A stretch of 24,227 nt of DNA, taken from the IMG/VR virus record IMGVR_UViG_3300046642_000521, positions 1 through 24,227 of that record, one strand, 5' to 3'. The DNA is from a virus. The notes beneath the pieces were generated by a model. That model was not told the origin of the DNA. It searched no databases and saw only the letters and a list, made by a program, of their open reading frames with translations. Positions 15,215-21,413 of this stretch are shown piece after piece. Each line of letters opens with the position of its first letter. Within the stretch, counting starts at the first letter, position 1. The position numbers were made by a program, and so were the translations under genes.

Positions 15215-16584
15215 GTGATACCTATTCTTTCGACAGCCCCAATCCGTTTATAAAGCCAGATGATGAGAAGCCGCCGGAACAAGCTGCTTCGCCTAATCCG
15301 TTTGTGCAGCAAGGAAAGCTCAACCAACCTTTTGGCGAACTGAAACCATACACCCCGAGCTGGTCGGAATGGGTTGGTAACAAGCTGCAAGATGCCTACA
15401 GCGCATTAGGAGCGGATCCGTATACAGCCGGAAAGTTTGGCCGAGGCACACGCGACGTGTTGGGGTTGACGCCAGCCGGCCCATTGATGGCCGGGGCCGA
15501 TGTACAGCACTACGCTAACCAGGGCGATTACGGTAAGGCGGCCATCAGCTCAATCGGTGTGATACCTGGTGCAAGCTTAGGCAAGGCCGCGTTGAGTGAA
15601 GGCGTCAATGCCGCAACCAGGATCCCGCTCAACTTTGCTGAGAACCCCGCGCGCGAGTTTCTGGCATCGCCATCAAGTGATCAGCTTAAGGCCAGCGGCA
15701 TTCAGCGGCTTAATGAGTTTGTGAAATCACCGCAGATCTGGCCGTCAGCTGATGCGACACAGCTGGCGTCAAGCATGAAGGATAGGTTTGGTCAGATAAG
15801 CCAGTTTGACATCCCTGGATCTGCGCCGTTGGCACACAAGTCTGTCGATGTCTTTGCCGAGAAAGCAAAAACTCAACCGTTCATTACACCGGAGGACATC
15901 AATCAATTGCGCTTTGGCTTAAGCCAAGCCGGCAAGAAGGGGGAAGCTGCCGGCCAAGAAGGCAAGACGATGCTCTACGATTATCTAAAGAGCACCGGAG
16001 ATCCTAGCGTAGAAAAGTTTGTTGGAGATTATGGAGCTGGCAGCCGCGGTGCGATCACAGATACCATCTTGTCGAGAGGATCTGGCGCCACCGGCGATGA
16101 AGGAAAATCTATAGCTGCACAAACGCGAGCCTTAGTTGAAAACAAAAGCAAGCGACTTCGCGGGTTTACTGACGAACAGGTTGCCGCAATAGACAAGGCG
16201 TATCACGGCACACCTCTTATCAATTCTCTTGATACAGCAGCTAACCTTGTTGGCGGTAAGACGCTGTCTGGACAGCTTATTCGCGGTACTCTCGCCGGCG
16301 GACCTGGTGCTGTTGCTGCCTTTTTTGGCGGCCCTGCTGTAGCGCCAGCGGCTGCACTAATTCCAGAAACGGTCGCCGGTGGTCTTAGATATGGATCTGG
16401 TGTAGCTCGCCGTAGTGCCGTTGAAAAAGCCGGCAATATGGTGCGCCAGGACTCACCCCTCTTTCTCGAGCGGCAAGCTGCAGACAATGCAAACCCGCTT
16501 TATTACCCAGGAACACCAGCGCAGAATTTTGTTATGCGTAACGCCATCACCCAGGCACTGGTTAATCAGAATAGGGGGCAGTAA
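15211..16584 (+). CDS. Internal virion / ejection protein (457 aa)
   Basis: The start overlaps the transglycosylase gene as ATGA. The first 45 residues contain two copies of a short motif (SPNPFIKP and SPNPFVQQ), followed by helices and a Gly/Ala-rich hydrophobic region at about 345-390 (LAGGPGAVAAFFGGPAVAPA), the kind of segment that could enter or cross the inner membrane. The middle is charged and helical (TPEDINQLRFGLSQAGKKGE). The C-terminus ends in RNAITQALVNQNRGQ, sharing RNAITQAL with the 157-aa protein upstream. Membership of the ejection apparatus is inferred from its place after the transglycosylase protein and before the fibres, and from its mixed helical/hydrophobic nature. The stop overlaps the fibre gene as TAATG. 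Confidence 0.7.
   Translation: MSDTYSFDSPNPFIKPDDEKPPEQAASPNPFVQQGKLNQPFGELKPYTPSWSEWVGNKLQDAYSALGADPYTAGKFGRGTRDVLGLTPAGPLMAGADVQHYANQGDYGKAAISSIGVIPGASLGKAALSEGVNAATRIPLNFAENPAREFLASPSSDQLKASGIQRLNEFVKSPQIWPSADATQLASSMKDRFGQISQFDIPGSAPLAHKSVDVFAEKAKTQPFITPEDINQLRFGLSQAGKKGEAAGQEGKTMLYDYLKSTGDPSVEKFVGDYGAGSRGAITDTILSRGSGATGDEGKSIAAQTRALVENKSKRLRGFTDEQVAAIDKAYHGTPLINSLDTAANLVGGKTLSGQLIRGTLAGGPGAVAAFFGGPAVAPAAALIPETVAGGLRYGSGVARRSAVEKAGNMVRQDSPLFLERQAADNANPLYYPGTPAQNFVMRNAITQALVNQNRGQ
16536..16560 (+). repeat. 25-bp near-direct repeat, copy 2
   Basis: It matches 10445-10469 at 23 of 25 bases with two silent differences, and lies a few codons before the end of the 457-aa ejection protein. Here the shared peptide is C-terminal; in the other copy it is near residue 28. 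Confidence 0.7.
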
Positions 16585-17600
16585 TGCCACGCGATGGCTC
16601 ACAAGTTTATCATATCCCGCTGGGTACAGAGGGCGCGCCCGACACAACGATCGAGAGCGCAAAGTACAATACGTTTGCGCACGATGTTGAGCAGGATCTC
16701 AATGCACCGAGGCCGGTCGTTGCCGGCGGTACTGGCGCGAGCAGTGCAGCAGGCGCGCTGGCCTCGCTAGGCGCCGAAGAGGCACTGCAGCTTGTCGACA
16801 ATTACGACAGCTTCCCTTTCGTAGCTGGCTCGTTTTATTCGGGTGCCGGCGCTACCAACGAACCAATCGATGGGCACAGCTTCATAGGCATCTGCTACCA
16901 GAGCGATAACAATAATATCGCGATCGAAGCGCGAGATATGACTGACGCCAAGCATACGGTGTATGCGCGCGTTAAGGTCGCCGGTGTGTGGGCTGCGTGG
17001 GCGATCGGAAGCGTGGCTGACTTTGTTCTCAAGGCCGGCGATACAATGACCGGACCTTTAACTTTGTCGGGAGATCCCACCGCCTTATTGCATGCCGTTC
17101 CAAAGCAATACGTCGACGCCCGCATCGCGGTGATCCCGTCAGCCACTCCTCCGCCGATAGCTGTTCCAGGCACCATGTGGTGGGAGACTGACACCGGCCT
17201 GCTTTATATGCGCTATGACGATGGCGACAGTGTGCAGTGGGTTATCGCCTGTCCACAGCCTGATTTTAATTCATTCATGTACATGGGGCCGCCGTATGGC
17301 GCAGGCACAGCAGGAACGATTACGCCGGATTTTGCTATCGGCCTTGATGTAACGTGGACGATCAGTAGCGGTGTTTCCGTGCTGAACAATCCAATCAACA
17401 TAAAGCCTGGGCAGCGCGGCACGTTTTATTTGATCCAGGACAGCGGCGGCAGCAAAACTATTACGACGTGGGGATCTAAGTACAAGTTCCCTGGTGGCGT
17501 TAAGCCGGTGTTGTCAACAGCAGGGGGCGCGATCGATACGTTCACATATTCCTGCGATGGCGCGAACCTGTATTGCGTTTTCTCAAAGGGCTTTGCGTGA
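16584..17600 (+). CDS. Tail fibre / spike protein (338 aa)
   Basis: The ATG is in a TAATG overlap behind a GGGGG site. The N-terminal part has RPVVAGGTGASSAAGALASLG, read in parts, the 'GGTGA-S-AAGA-A-LGA' module typical of phage fibres. Residues about 150-180 carry VLKAGDTMTGPLTLSGDP followed by HAVPKQYVDA, the widespread fibre repeat (GDTMTGxLTL ... A-T-K-x-Y-V-D). A small segment with PGTMWWETDTGLLYMRYDDG resembles the domain often found after it. The C-terminal 110 residues are beta-rich and end FSKGFA, probably the receptor-facing part. The N-terminus presumably attaches to the tail. It precedes a second fibre gene by 8 bases. Confidence 0.85.
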   Translation: MPRDGSQVYHIPLGTEGAPDTTIESAKYNTFAHDVEQDLNAPRPVVAGGTGASSAAGALASLGAEEALQLVDNYDSFPFVAGSFYSGAGATNEPIDGHSFIGICYQSDNNNIAIEARDMTDAKHTVYARVKVAGVWAAWAIGSVADFVLKAGDTMTGPLTLSGDPTALLHAVPKQYVDARIAVIPSATPPPIAVPGTMWWETDTGLLYMRYDDGDSVQWVIACPQPDFNSFMYMGPPYGAGTAGTITPDFAIGLDVTWTISSGVSVLNNPINIKPGQRGTFYLIQDSGGSKTITTWGSKYKFPGGVKPVLSTAGGAIDTFTYSCDGANLYCVFSKGFA

Positions 17601-17608
17601 GGTGACAA

Positions 17609-18466
17609 ATGGCGGCAATTAACTTTCCAAACTCGCCAGCACCTGGAGACAGGTGGCCAGTTCCTGCTGTGCCTGGTCTGCCTGTTTACACATGGGATGG
17701 CGAAAAATGGACAACGATCTCGAGCGGAATTGGCGGAGGTGCGCTAGCGCCACCGAGTGTGCAGTTGCCATTGATGGATGCGGGGGCCGCTGTCGGATCG
17801 GCAATTCCTTATTCGCGTGAGGATCACGTCCACCCGACTGACACCACACGCGCGCCGCTTGCTAGCCCTTTGTTTACTGGAGACGCTCGCGTTCCTACTC
17901 CGGCTGCTGGCAACGCAACAGCTTCAATACCAAACACGGCTTGGGTGTCTGGATATTATTTGCCGATCACAAATCCAAGTGTAAATGGCAGCCTGTACGC
18001 CAATGGCAACATTACCGCAGGCGGTACTTTGACGGCCGCTGCTGCCAATATCAACGGCCTCGTTAATAGCCTAAGCCTTACAAATTATTCTCCTGGTTAT
18101 ATTGGGCAGGCTGGCCCAGGCACCATGCTGATCAATGCCCCCGCCGGCAATCAGCCTATGATTTCTTTTCTTGTTGCTGGCGCGTTTGGTGCCAATCTTG
18201 GTATGGACGATCATGGAAATTTTTGGATTGGTGGCTGGTCTTGGGGAACCAACGCAAAAATTTGGACATCGCGTGATTTCCCAAATCCCGGCTCCGCTGT
18301 TATTGGCGGACGATTGGTTGCTGGCGCAGGCAATGGTTATGGTGGATCGGTTTGCACTTATGCTTATTTTGTTGCGGGCGAGGGAGCACCTTCGGCGAGT
18401 TTTGGTTTTTCTTACCTGCAACTTCAAAATTCTTATGGAACTTGGTTTACCGTTGACAGTGTATAA
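17609..18466 (+). CDS. Second tail fibre protein (285 aa)
   Basis: GAGGTG precedes the ATG at 17609. The N-terminus (INFPNSPAPGDRW then YTWDGEKWTT) and the segment SREDHVHPTDTTRAPLASP with LFTGDARVPTP and SIPNTAWV are hallmarks of fibres in which a 'DHVHP' linker joins an attachment module to repeated 'P-x-F-T-G-D' strands. The distal half is Gly/Asn/Ser/aromatic-rich (MDDHGNFWIGGWSWG, GFSYLQLQNSYG) and probably forms the receptor-binding tip. From about 18060 on, base composition becomes distinctly AT-rich compared with the virion genes upstream, suggesting exchange of the tip by recombination. No S74 domain is seen in this fibre. Confidence 0.85.
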   Translation: MAAINFPNSPAPGDRWPVPAVPGLPVYTWDGEKWTTISSGIGGGALAPPSVQLPLMDAGAAVGSAIPYSREDHVHPTDTTRAPLASPLFTGDARVPTPAAGNATASIPNTAWVSGYYLPITNPSVNGSLYANGNITAGGTLTAAAANINGLVNSLSLTNYSPGYIGQAGPGTMLINAPAGNQPMISFLVAGAFGANLGMDDHGNFWIGGWSWGTNAKIWTSRDFPNPGSAVIGGRLVAGAGNGYGGSVCTYAYFVAGEGAPSASFGFSYLQLQNSYGTWFTVDSV

Positions 18467-18477
18467 AGGATCTCATC

Positions 18478-18924
18478 ATGACCGTTATAGATCACGGGTT
18501 TTGGGTCAGTTACAAACCAGAAGAGCCAGCTCTTGGCGTTCCTAAATCAGCTTTGTTTTTTCAAAGACAAGGTGATCAGGTCGATTGGTATGTTTATTGT
18601 CACGCTACTAACGGAAATAGTAATTTTGGTTCTGGTCACGTGGTTGGAGCGGCGTATATTCAAGCAGACAGCACTTATATTGTTGGGCCTGTAGGGTATG
18701 ACCCCACAGCAGTAGTTCCTCCTAACGCGATGGTATTTGAGGTTACTGATTATACCGGCACCGATCCTGTCAAAGATTTTAGAAACAAGATTTATAATCC
18801 TGCCGATGGATCTTTTACAGATCCTCCTCCGCCGCCGCCGCCGCAAGCGACACGAATAGAAAAACAAATCATGTCTGCGCTCGACGCGATTGTCGCGCGT
18901 TTAGAAAAACTAGAAAAGAAATGA
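18478..18924 (+). CDS. Fibre-associated protein with poly-Pro linker and C-terminal coiled coil (148 aa)
   Basis: AAGGA lies 10 bases before the ATG. The first 110 residues are beta-rich with many aromatics (HGFWVSYKPEE, DWYVYCHATNG), the next are a proline run (PPPPPPP), and the last 25 form an amphipathic helix (RIEKQIMSALDAIVARLEKL) likely to oligomerise. It directly follows the AT-rich tip of the second fibre and shares its low GC (by my count 21/60 in 18541-18600 and 27/60 in 18601-18660). The order suggests a fibre-tip partner or assembly chaperone moved together with the tip. No known chaperone motif is visible, so the role is inferred. The stop overlaps the next start (ATGA). Confidence 0.7.
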   Translation: MTVIDHGFWVSYKPEEPALGVPKSALFFQRQGDQVDWYVYCHATNGNSNFGSGHVVGAAYIQADSTYIVGPVGYDPTAVVPPNAMVFEVTDYTGTDPVKDFRNKIYNPADGSFTDPPPPPPPQATRIEKQIMSALDAIVARLEKLEKK

Positions 18925-19229
18925 CACAGGCCAGGGCCATCGTGTCGCTGATCCTGCTGGTTGTTATCGGCGCCATTATTCTTGCCGCACACTCAGAACC
19001 GCCAGCGGTGCCAACCTGCGTCACTGACGAAGATCGTGTCCACATTCGCGCGCAGGTTCTCGAGGCGGTTGATACTGCGTTCAAAGATAACGTGAAGCAT
19101 CTGTTCACTGGCTGGCTCAAGGATCCGCACCAGCAGCCAGACCGAGCATCAGCTGGACTGCAGAGTTCGATCGTTGCCTATCAACGCGCGCGAGCTGATG
19201 CGCTGAAATGGTCGCCAACAAGTTGCTAG
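18921..19229 (+). CDS. Small membrane-anchored protein, possible lysis-cassette member (102 aa)
   Basis: It starts in an ATGA overlap. Residues about 6-24 form one hydrophobic helix (IVSLILLVVIGAIILAAH), followed by a soluble, charged part with two cysteines (one at about 33, one the final residue). N-in/C-out orientation is likely, placing the rest in the periplasm. This layout fits an inner-membrane-anchored spanin-like or accessory protein, but no Rz-type long coiled coil or nested Rz1 lipobox frame was found. The segment AYQRARADALKWSPTSC resembles endings I associate with small conserved rhizobial phage/prophage proteins. Position beside a DPBB-like and a holin-like gene supports, without proving, a role in lysis. 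Confidence 0.7.
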   Translation: MTQARAIVSLILLVVIGAIILAAHSEPPAVPTCVTDEDRVHIRAQVLEAVDTAFKDNVKHLFTGWLKDPHQQPDRASAGLQSSIVAYQRARADALKWSPTSC

Positions 19230-19239
19230 AGGTGATGCC

Positions 19240-19653
19240 ATGACGGTAACCGGCAAAGTAAATTCTGGAAGATGCAGCTGGTTTGGGGGATCGGACGATA
19301 CTGGAATGGCCGAAAGCGAGCCACTCGCATTTATTTTTGAGGTATCGCAGGCACCAGACCTTTTTGTCGATGGCGCCACTGAGGCGCTTGGTCGAAACCT
19401 GGATGGTGAAGAATACTACATCGCCATGCGGTGGGACTACGATGAGATCTCCAAGGAAGATCTGCTCGACACGATATGCCTGGTTCGATCGCCGGCTACT
19501 GGCAGAGCTTTCTGGGCGAGGCCAGCAGATTGGGGACCAGCCGAAAGCACGGAACGCATCTGCGACATCTCCCCAGGCCTCATGGATGCGCTGGGTGTGG
19601 ATACGGATGATGAACTAGAGATCATTGTGTTGCCGCCGCGAGTGGAAGCATGA
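19240..19653 (+). CDS. RlpA/expansin-like double-psi beta-barrel protein candidate (137 aa)
   Basis: AGAGGTG precedes the ATG at 19240. The sequence has the outline of a double-psi beta-barrel: an early Gly/Trp strand (CSWFGGSDDTG), a middle strand pair (EEYYIAMRWDYDE, then VRSPATGRAFWARP), and ADWGPAESTERICDISPGL with MDALGV and DDELEIIVLP. The last part parallels the RlpA ending 'DRGP...R-x-x-D-L-S-x-x-A-x-x-L-G...V-x-V', with the conserved Asp at residue 109. In RlpA and expansins this region forms the peptidoglycan- or glycan-facing groove. No signal peptide is seen, so if it acts on the wall it would need a holin or other export. It is a candidate for the missing endolysin, or a virion wall-binding protein. 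It overlaps the next gene by 4 bases. Confidence 0.65.
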   Translation: MTVTGKVNSGRCSWFGGSDDTGMAESEPLAFIFEVSQAPDLFVDGATEALGRNLDGEEYYIAMRWDYDEISKEDLLDTICLVRSPATGRAFWARPADWGPAESTERICDISPGLMDALGVDTDDELEIIVLPPRVEA

Positions 19654-20081
19654 GCGACGATGTCATCCAACCAACACCGGTGATGGTGCCGCTATCGACG
19701 GCCGCCTTCCCGCGCATCGGTGGCGACACGGCCGGCGACGGCACTTTTCCTCAAGGCACCGAAGTTACGATCATCGCCACGGCGTATCCCGATTACGCAT
19801 TCAGTCATTGGGCCTACGTCAACGGCCTCGAGGCGAGCACGGAGCCCTCGTACACATTCGCCCTCAACACCGCCACTGATCTGACTGCGCACTTTCGCTA
19901 CGACAAAACTGTTTTTGATCTCGTCAAGTTGACGCAATGCGACAACGAGGGGATCCAACAACGATCAGTCTGGGTTAACCCAGCTCACGTCATCTACGTC
20001 ACTGTGCGGGAGGACGGCATCACGCATGCACTCTTGCGCGACGGAAAAGAGCTTTTTGTTATCGAGCGGCCACGGGAGTAA
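19650..20081 (+). CDS. InlB-B-repeat-like protein (143 aa)
   Basis: It starts in an ATGA overlap with the DPBB-like gene. Residues about 15-80 match the divergent InlB B-repeat/bacterial-repeat pattern: GGDTAGDGTFPQGTEVTI, then ATAYPDYAFSHWAYVNG, with a closing strand TDLTAHF. This beta-grasp-like unit is common in bacterial surface adhesins, where many copies occur; here a single copy stands alone with no signal peptide. The rest (SVWVNPAHVIYVTVREDG) is a short beta domain of unknown kind. It could be a small virion decoration or a protein binding the wall. Function is not known. Confidence 0.65.
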   Translation: MSDDVIQPTPVMVPLSTAAFPRIGGDTAGDGTFPQGTEVTIIATAYPDYAFSHWAYVNGLEASTEPSYTFALNTATDLTAHFRYDKTVFDLVKLTQCDNEGIQQRSVWVNPAHVIYVTVREDGITHALLRDGKELFVIERPRE

Positions 20082-20086
20082 CGACC

Positions 20087-20311
20087 ATGATCGAGGCTAT
20101 AATCTACGCACTCATCACGATCTGCCTTCTTGCCCTGGTCATCTACCTGGTGATCTGGGTGCTTACGAGCGTTATCGGAGTACCGATACCGGCCAAGGTT
20201 ATTCAGATCCTCTGGGTGATCTTTGCTCTGGTCTGTATCCTGATACTGGTGCGGCTTCTCCTCCCCTATGGCGGGAAGATATTGGGAGCCATGCTGCCGC
20301 TGCTGGTTTGA
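20087..20311 (+). CDS. Two-helix membrane protein, holin candidate (74 aa)
   Basis: A GGGAGT site precedes the ATG at 20087. Almost the whole protein is hydrophobic: a first helix at about 4-31 (AIIYALITICLLALVIYLV and on), a short polar link (PIPAKV), a second helix at about 40-60 (ILWVIFALVCILILVRLLL), and a tail of GGKILGAMLPLLV. Two membrane segments with a small loop fit class II-type holins, and this is the last gene before the terminator, next to a possible wall-active gene. A short charged C-terminus typical of holins is not present, so another small membrane role is possible. No start-site dual motif is evident. Confidence 0.6.
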   Translation: MIEAIIYALITICLLALVIYLVIWVLTSVIGVPIPAKVIQILWVIFALVCILILVRLLLPYGGKILGAMLPLLV

Positions 20312-20378
20312 CGGACAGGCCACGCGCTGCGATACTGCACCAGCTCTGTTGTGATGGACGAGCTGCTTAGTGGCAATG

Positions 20379-20413
20379 CAAACGCCCCGGCCCTCAGCCC
20401 GCCGGGGCGTTTG
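20379..20413. terminator. Strong bidirectional intrinsic terminator between convergent units
   Basis: CAAACGCCCCGGC at 20379-20391 pairs perfectly with GCCGGGGCGTTTG at 20401-20413 (13 bp), with a 9-base loop. A T-rich stretch (TTTGTCTTTG) follows on the + strand, and on the minus strand the stem ends in A/T pairs that give a T-rich run too. It lies between the end of the rightward structural/lysis unit (20311) and the end of the leftward unit (20420), so it can serve both directions. The 108-base gap holds nothing else I can identify. Confidence 0.85.
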
Positions 20414-20419
20414 TCTTTG

Positions 20420-20599
20420 TCAGGCAGTCCCCGGTGGATCCTGCCGCGGCTCGAGAGAGAGCCGCTCCTGTTCGATCCAGTTTTCGATCGCACTCTGGAT
20501 CGTCTTCGCCAGATCATCGACCTGACGCCGGCTGTTGATGCCAGCCTCGTCCTCGAGGAACGCTTCCGCGAGGGCGTAACATTTCACGTCATAGGTCAT
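20420..20599 (-). CDS. Hypothetical 59-aa protein, last gene of the leftward unit
   Basis: On the minus strand an ATG at 20599-20597 overlaps the stop of the preceding 123-aa gene as ATGA, with AAGGAGAAGGC upstream inside that gene as its ribosome site. The protein runs 59 residues to a TGA at 20422-20420, 7 bases before the terminator stem. It is acidic and helical (MTYDVKCYALAEAFLEDEAG, then RRQVDDLAKTIQSAIENWIE). No known family is recognised. The tight coupling, good Shine-Dalgarno and terminator placement make it a real gene. It belongs with the small leftward unknowns that share the promoter at 21155-21183. Confidence 0.75.
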   Translation of the reverse strand: MTYDVKCYALAEAFLEDEAGINSRRQVDDLAKTIQSAIENWIEQERLSLEPRQDPPGTA

Positions 20600-20967
20600 G
20601 CCTTCTCCTTCACTTTTTGTATGACCTCTTCCCAGCTGTCGCCTTCCGCGGTGACGCGGAAGAAGCCCATCTCTAACGTGCCGACCGTGATCTTGTAGTG
20701 ATGCAGCACAGACAACATTCCGGCAGCACGATCGCTGGCAGCTTCGTATCTTGTACGAAGGCTTTGGTATTCTGCGTCACCAGCGAGGAGAGCCTCACAG
20801 CGTTCCCTTTTCTGCTTACCGATCCTGTCTCTTTCATCCACCGCCGGACGCAGCGCAGCTTTTGCAGCGTCACGCTCTTCCTTCGATGGCGCCTTGTCGT
20901 TGACGCGGTAGCCCAGCTTTTTGCCAAGCAGCTTGCCTAGCTTCTTAATTGCGACTGATCGTTCCAT
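20596..20967 (-). CDS. Hypothetical helical protein (123 aa)
   Basis: Two starts are possible: a GTG at 20991 and the ATG at 20967. The ATG is preferred because it forms a TAATG junction with the 52-aa gene and has GGGGA 7-8 bases upstream. The protein starts MERSVAIKKLGKLLGKKLGY, continues as a charged helical region with coiled-coil character (EERDAAKAALRPAVDERDR, QSLRTRYEAASDRA), and ends in a small alpha/beta part (HHYKITVGTLEMGFFRVTA followed by SWEEVIQKVK). It is not a recognised family. As part of a promoter-driven small-gene unit it may be an early or host-takeover protein; this is inference. Confidence 0.75.
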   Translation of the reverse strand: MERSVAIKKLGKLLGKKLGYRVNDKAPSKEERDAAKAALRPAVDERDRIGKQKRERCEALLAGDAEYQSLRTRYEAASDRAAGMLSVLHHYKITVGTLEMGFFRVTAEGDSWEEVIQKVKEKA

Positions 20968-21125
20968 TATTGGTCCCCGCAGCTGTGACACACGGGGACG
21001 AAGCGAACGTCAAACCGGTTCTCTTGGTAAACCGAGTTGAGCTGATCGGCATAGACCTGGGCGGTATTTTCCGTCAGGTATTTGCCGCGGTTCTTGCCGT
21101 CTTGGTTGTCAATGATCTCAAACAT
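20967..21125 (-). CDS. Hypothetical 52-aa protein with one CxxC pair, first gene after the leftward promoter
   Basis: On the minus strand the ATG at 21125 has a strong CAGGAGAAAACG leader, AGGAG being about 6 bases from the start. The 52 residues read MFEIIDNQDGKNRGKYLTEN and on to FVPVCHSCGDQ, stopping at TAA 20969-20967, which overlaps the next start. The C-terminal VCHSCG could bind a metal as half of a zinc ribbon, for example as a dimer. It is the first gene downstream of the consensus promoter at 21155-21183. The function is unknown, but the start, stop coupling and promoter placement make it convincing. Confidence 0.8.
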   Translation of the reverse strand: MFEIIDNQDGKNRGKYLTENTAQVYADQLNSVYQENRFDVRFVPVCHSCGDQ

Positions 21126-21154
21126 CGTTTTCTCCTGTCGTGATGAACAGGAGT

Positions 21155-21183
21155 AATATAGGACACCCTGACACGGGTGTCAA
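21155..21183 (-). promoter_or_regulatory. Consensus sigma-70 promoter of the leftward small-gene unit
   Basis: Read on the minus strand, TTGACA (21183-21178) is separated by exactly 17 bases from TATATT (21160-21155). The -35 is perfect and the -10 matches five of six. The start ATG of the 52-aa gene is 30 bases downstream of the -10. It is by far the best promoter found in the window and suggests strong transcription by host RNA polymerase early in infection, unless repressed through the palindrome it carries. Confidence 0.8.
21162..21182. promoter_or_regulatory. Operator-like palindromes within the leftward promoter
   Basis: On the + strand GACACCC (21162-21168) and GGGTGTC (21175-21181) form a 7-bp inverted repeat, and TGACAC-GG-GTGTCA (21169-21182) a second, overlapping, perfect palindrome. 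They occupy the spacer and part of the -35, where a bound repressor would block polymerase. The adjacent AP2-like protein and the GcrA-like protein are both candidate binders; neither link is shown. Confidence 0.55.
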
Positions 21184-21189
21184 GTAGGC

Positions 21190-21381
21190 CTATTTTGCGC
21201 GGTAGGACAGGCAGGCCGCACGATAAGCCGCCATGGCATCTTCCCTGCTTTTGAAATTGCCCAGCGCGCGCTGCCGGCCGTTGATCATGATGCGAGCCCG
21301 CCAATATCTATAGACCCGCTTCTCGCCCTGCTTGGTGGTGTGATGCACCACGATCCTGGTGGCGCCGGTAACGCTACTCAT
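21190..21381 (-). CDS. AP2-like DNA-binding protein (63 aa)
   Basis: The ATG at 21381 is chosen over an upstream TTG in the same frame because GGAG lies 6 bases before it. The protein is small and basic. After a beta-strand start (ATRIVVHHTTKQGEKRV) it has YRYWRARIMINGRQRALGNF, then KSREDAMAAYRAACLSY, the layout of the AP2/integrase-type DNA-binding fold: strands carrying W and R for base contact, then 'lGxFxt-xEeAxxAYxxA' in the helix. AP2-like domains in phages occur alone or with HNH nucleases; no nuclease part is present here. It probably acts as a regulator. Its stop is 7 bases upstream of the -35 of the next promoter, so it may control that promoter. Its leader contains a terminator-like hairpin. 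Confidence 0.75.
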   Translation of the reverse strand: MSSVTGATRIVVHHTTKQGEKRVYRYWRARIMINGRQRALGNFKSREDAMAAYRAACLSYRAK

Positions 21382-21391
21382 GATGATCTCC

Positions 21392-21413
21392 AAAAAAGAC
21401 CCCGCACCGGGGT
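21392..21413 (-). terminator. Terminator-like hairpin abutting the AP2-like gene's ribosome site
   Basis: On the minus strand ACCCCG (21413-21408), loop GTG, CGGGGT (21404-21399) and then CTTTTTT (to 21392) form a compact intrinsic terminator. The run of T bases leads straight into the GGAG ribosome site of the AP2-like gene, 11 bases before its ATG. It ends the transcript of the secreted-protein gene upstream, but leaves no room for a separate promoter for the AP2-like gene, which then needs read-through or attenuation. Confidence 0.7.

Noticed and set aside
16203-17608. Minus-strand frames within the ejection and fibre genes
   Set aside because: They overlap well-supported genes entirely and have no start signals.
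20312-20378. A small gene in the gap after the holin-like gene
   Set aside because: No ribosome site plus frame combination is convincing; the frame at 20351-20698 is antisense to two coupled leftward genes.
20991-20991. GTG start for the leftward 123-aa gene
   Set aside because: The ATG at 20967 forms a TAATG junction with the 52-aa gene and has GGGGA at good distance; the GTG would overlap that gene further without a better ribosome site.
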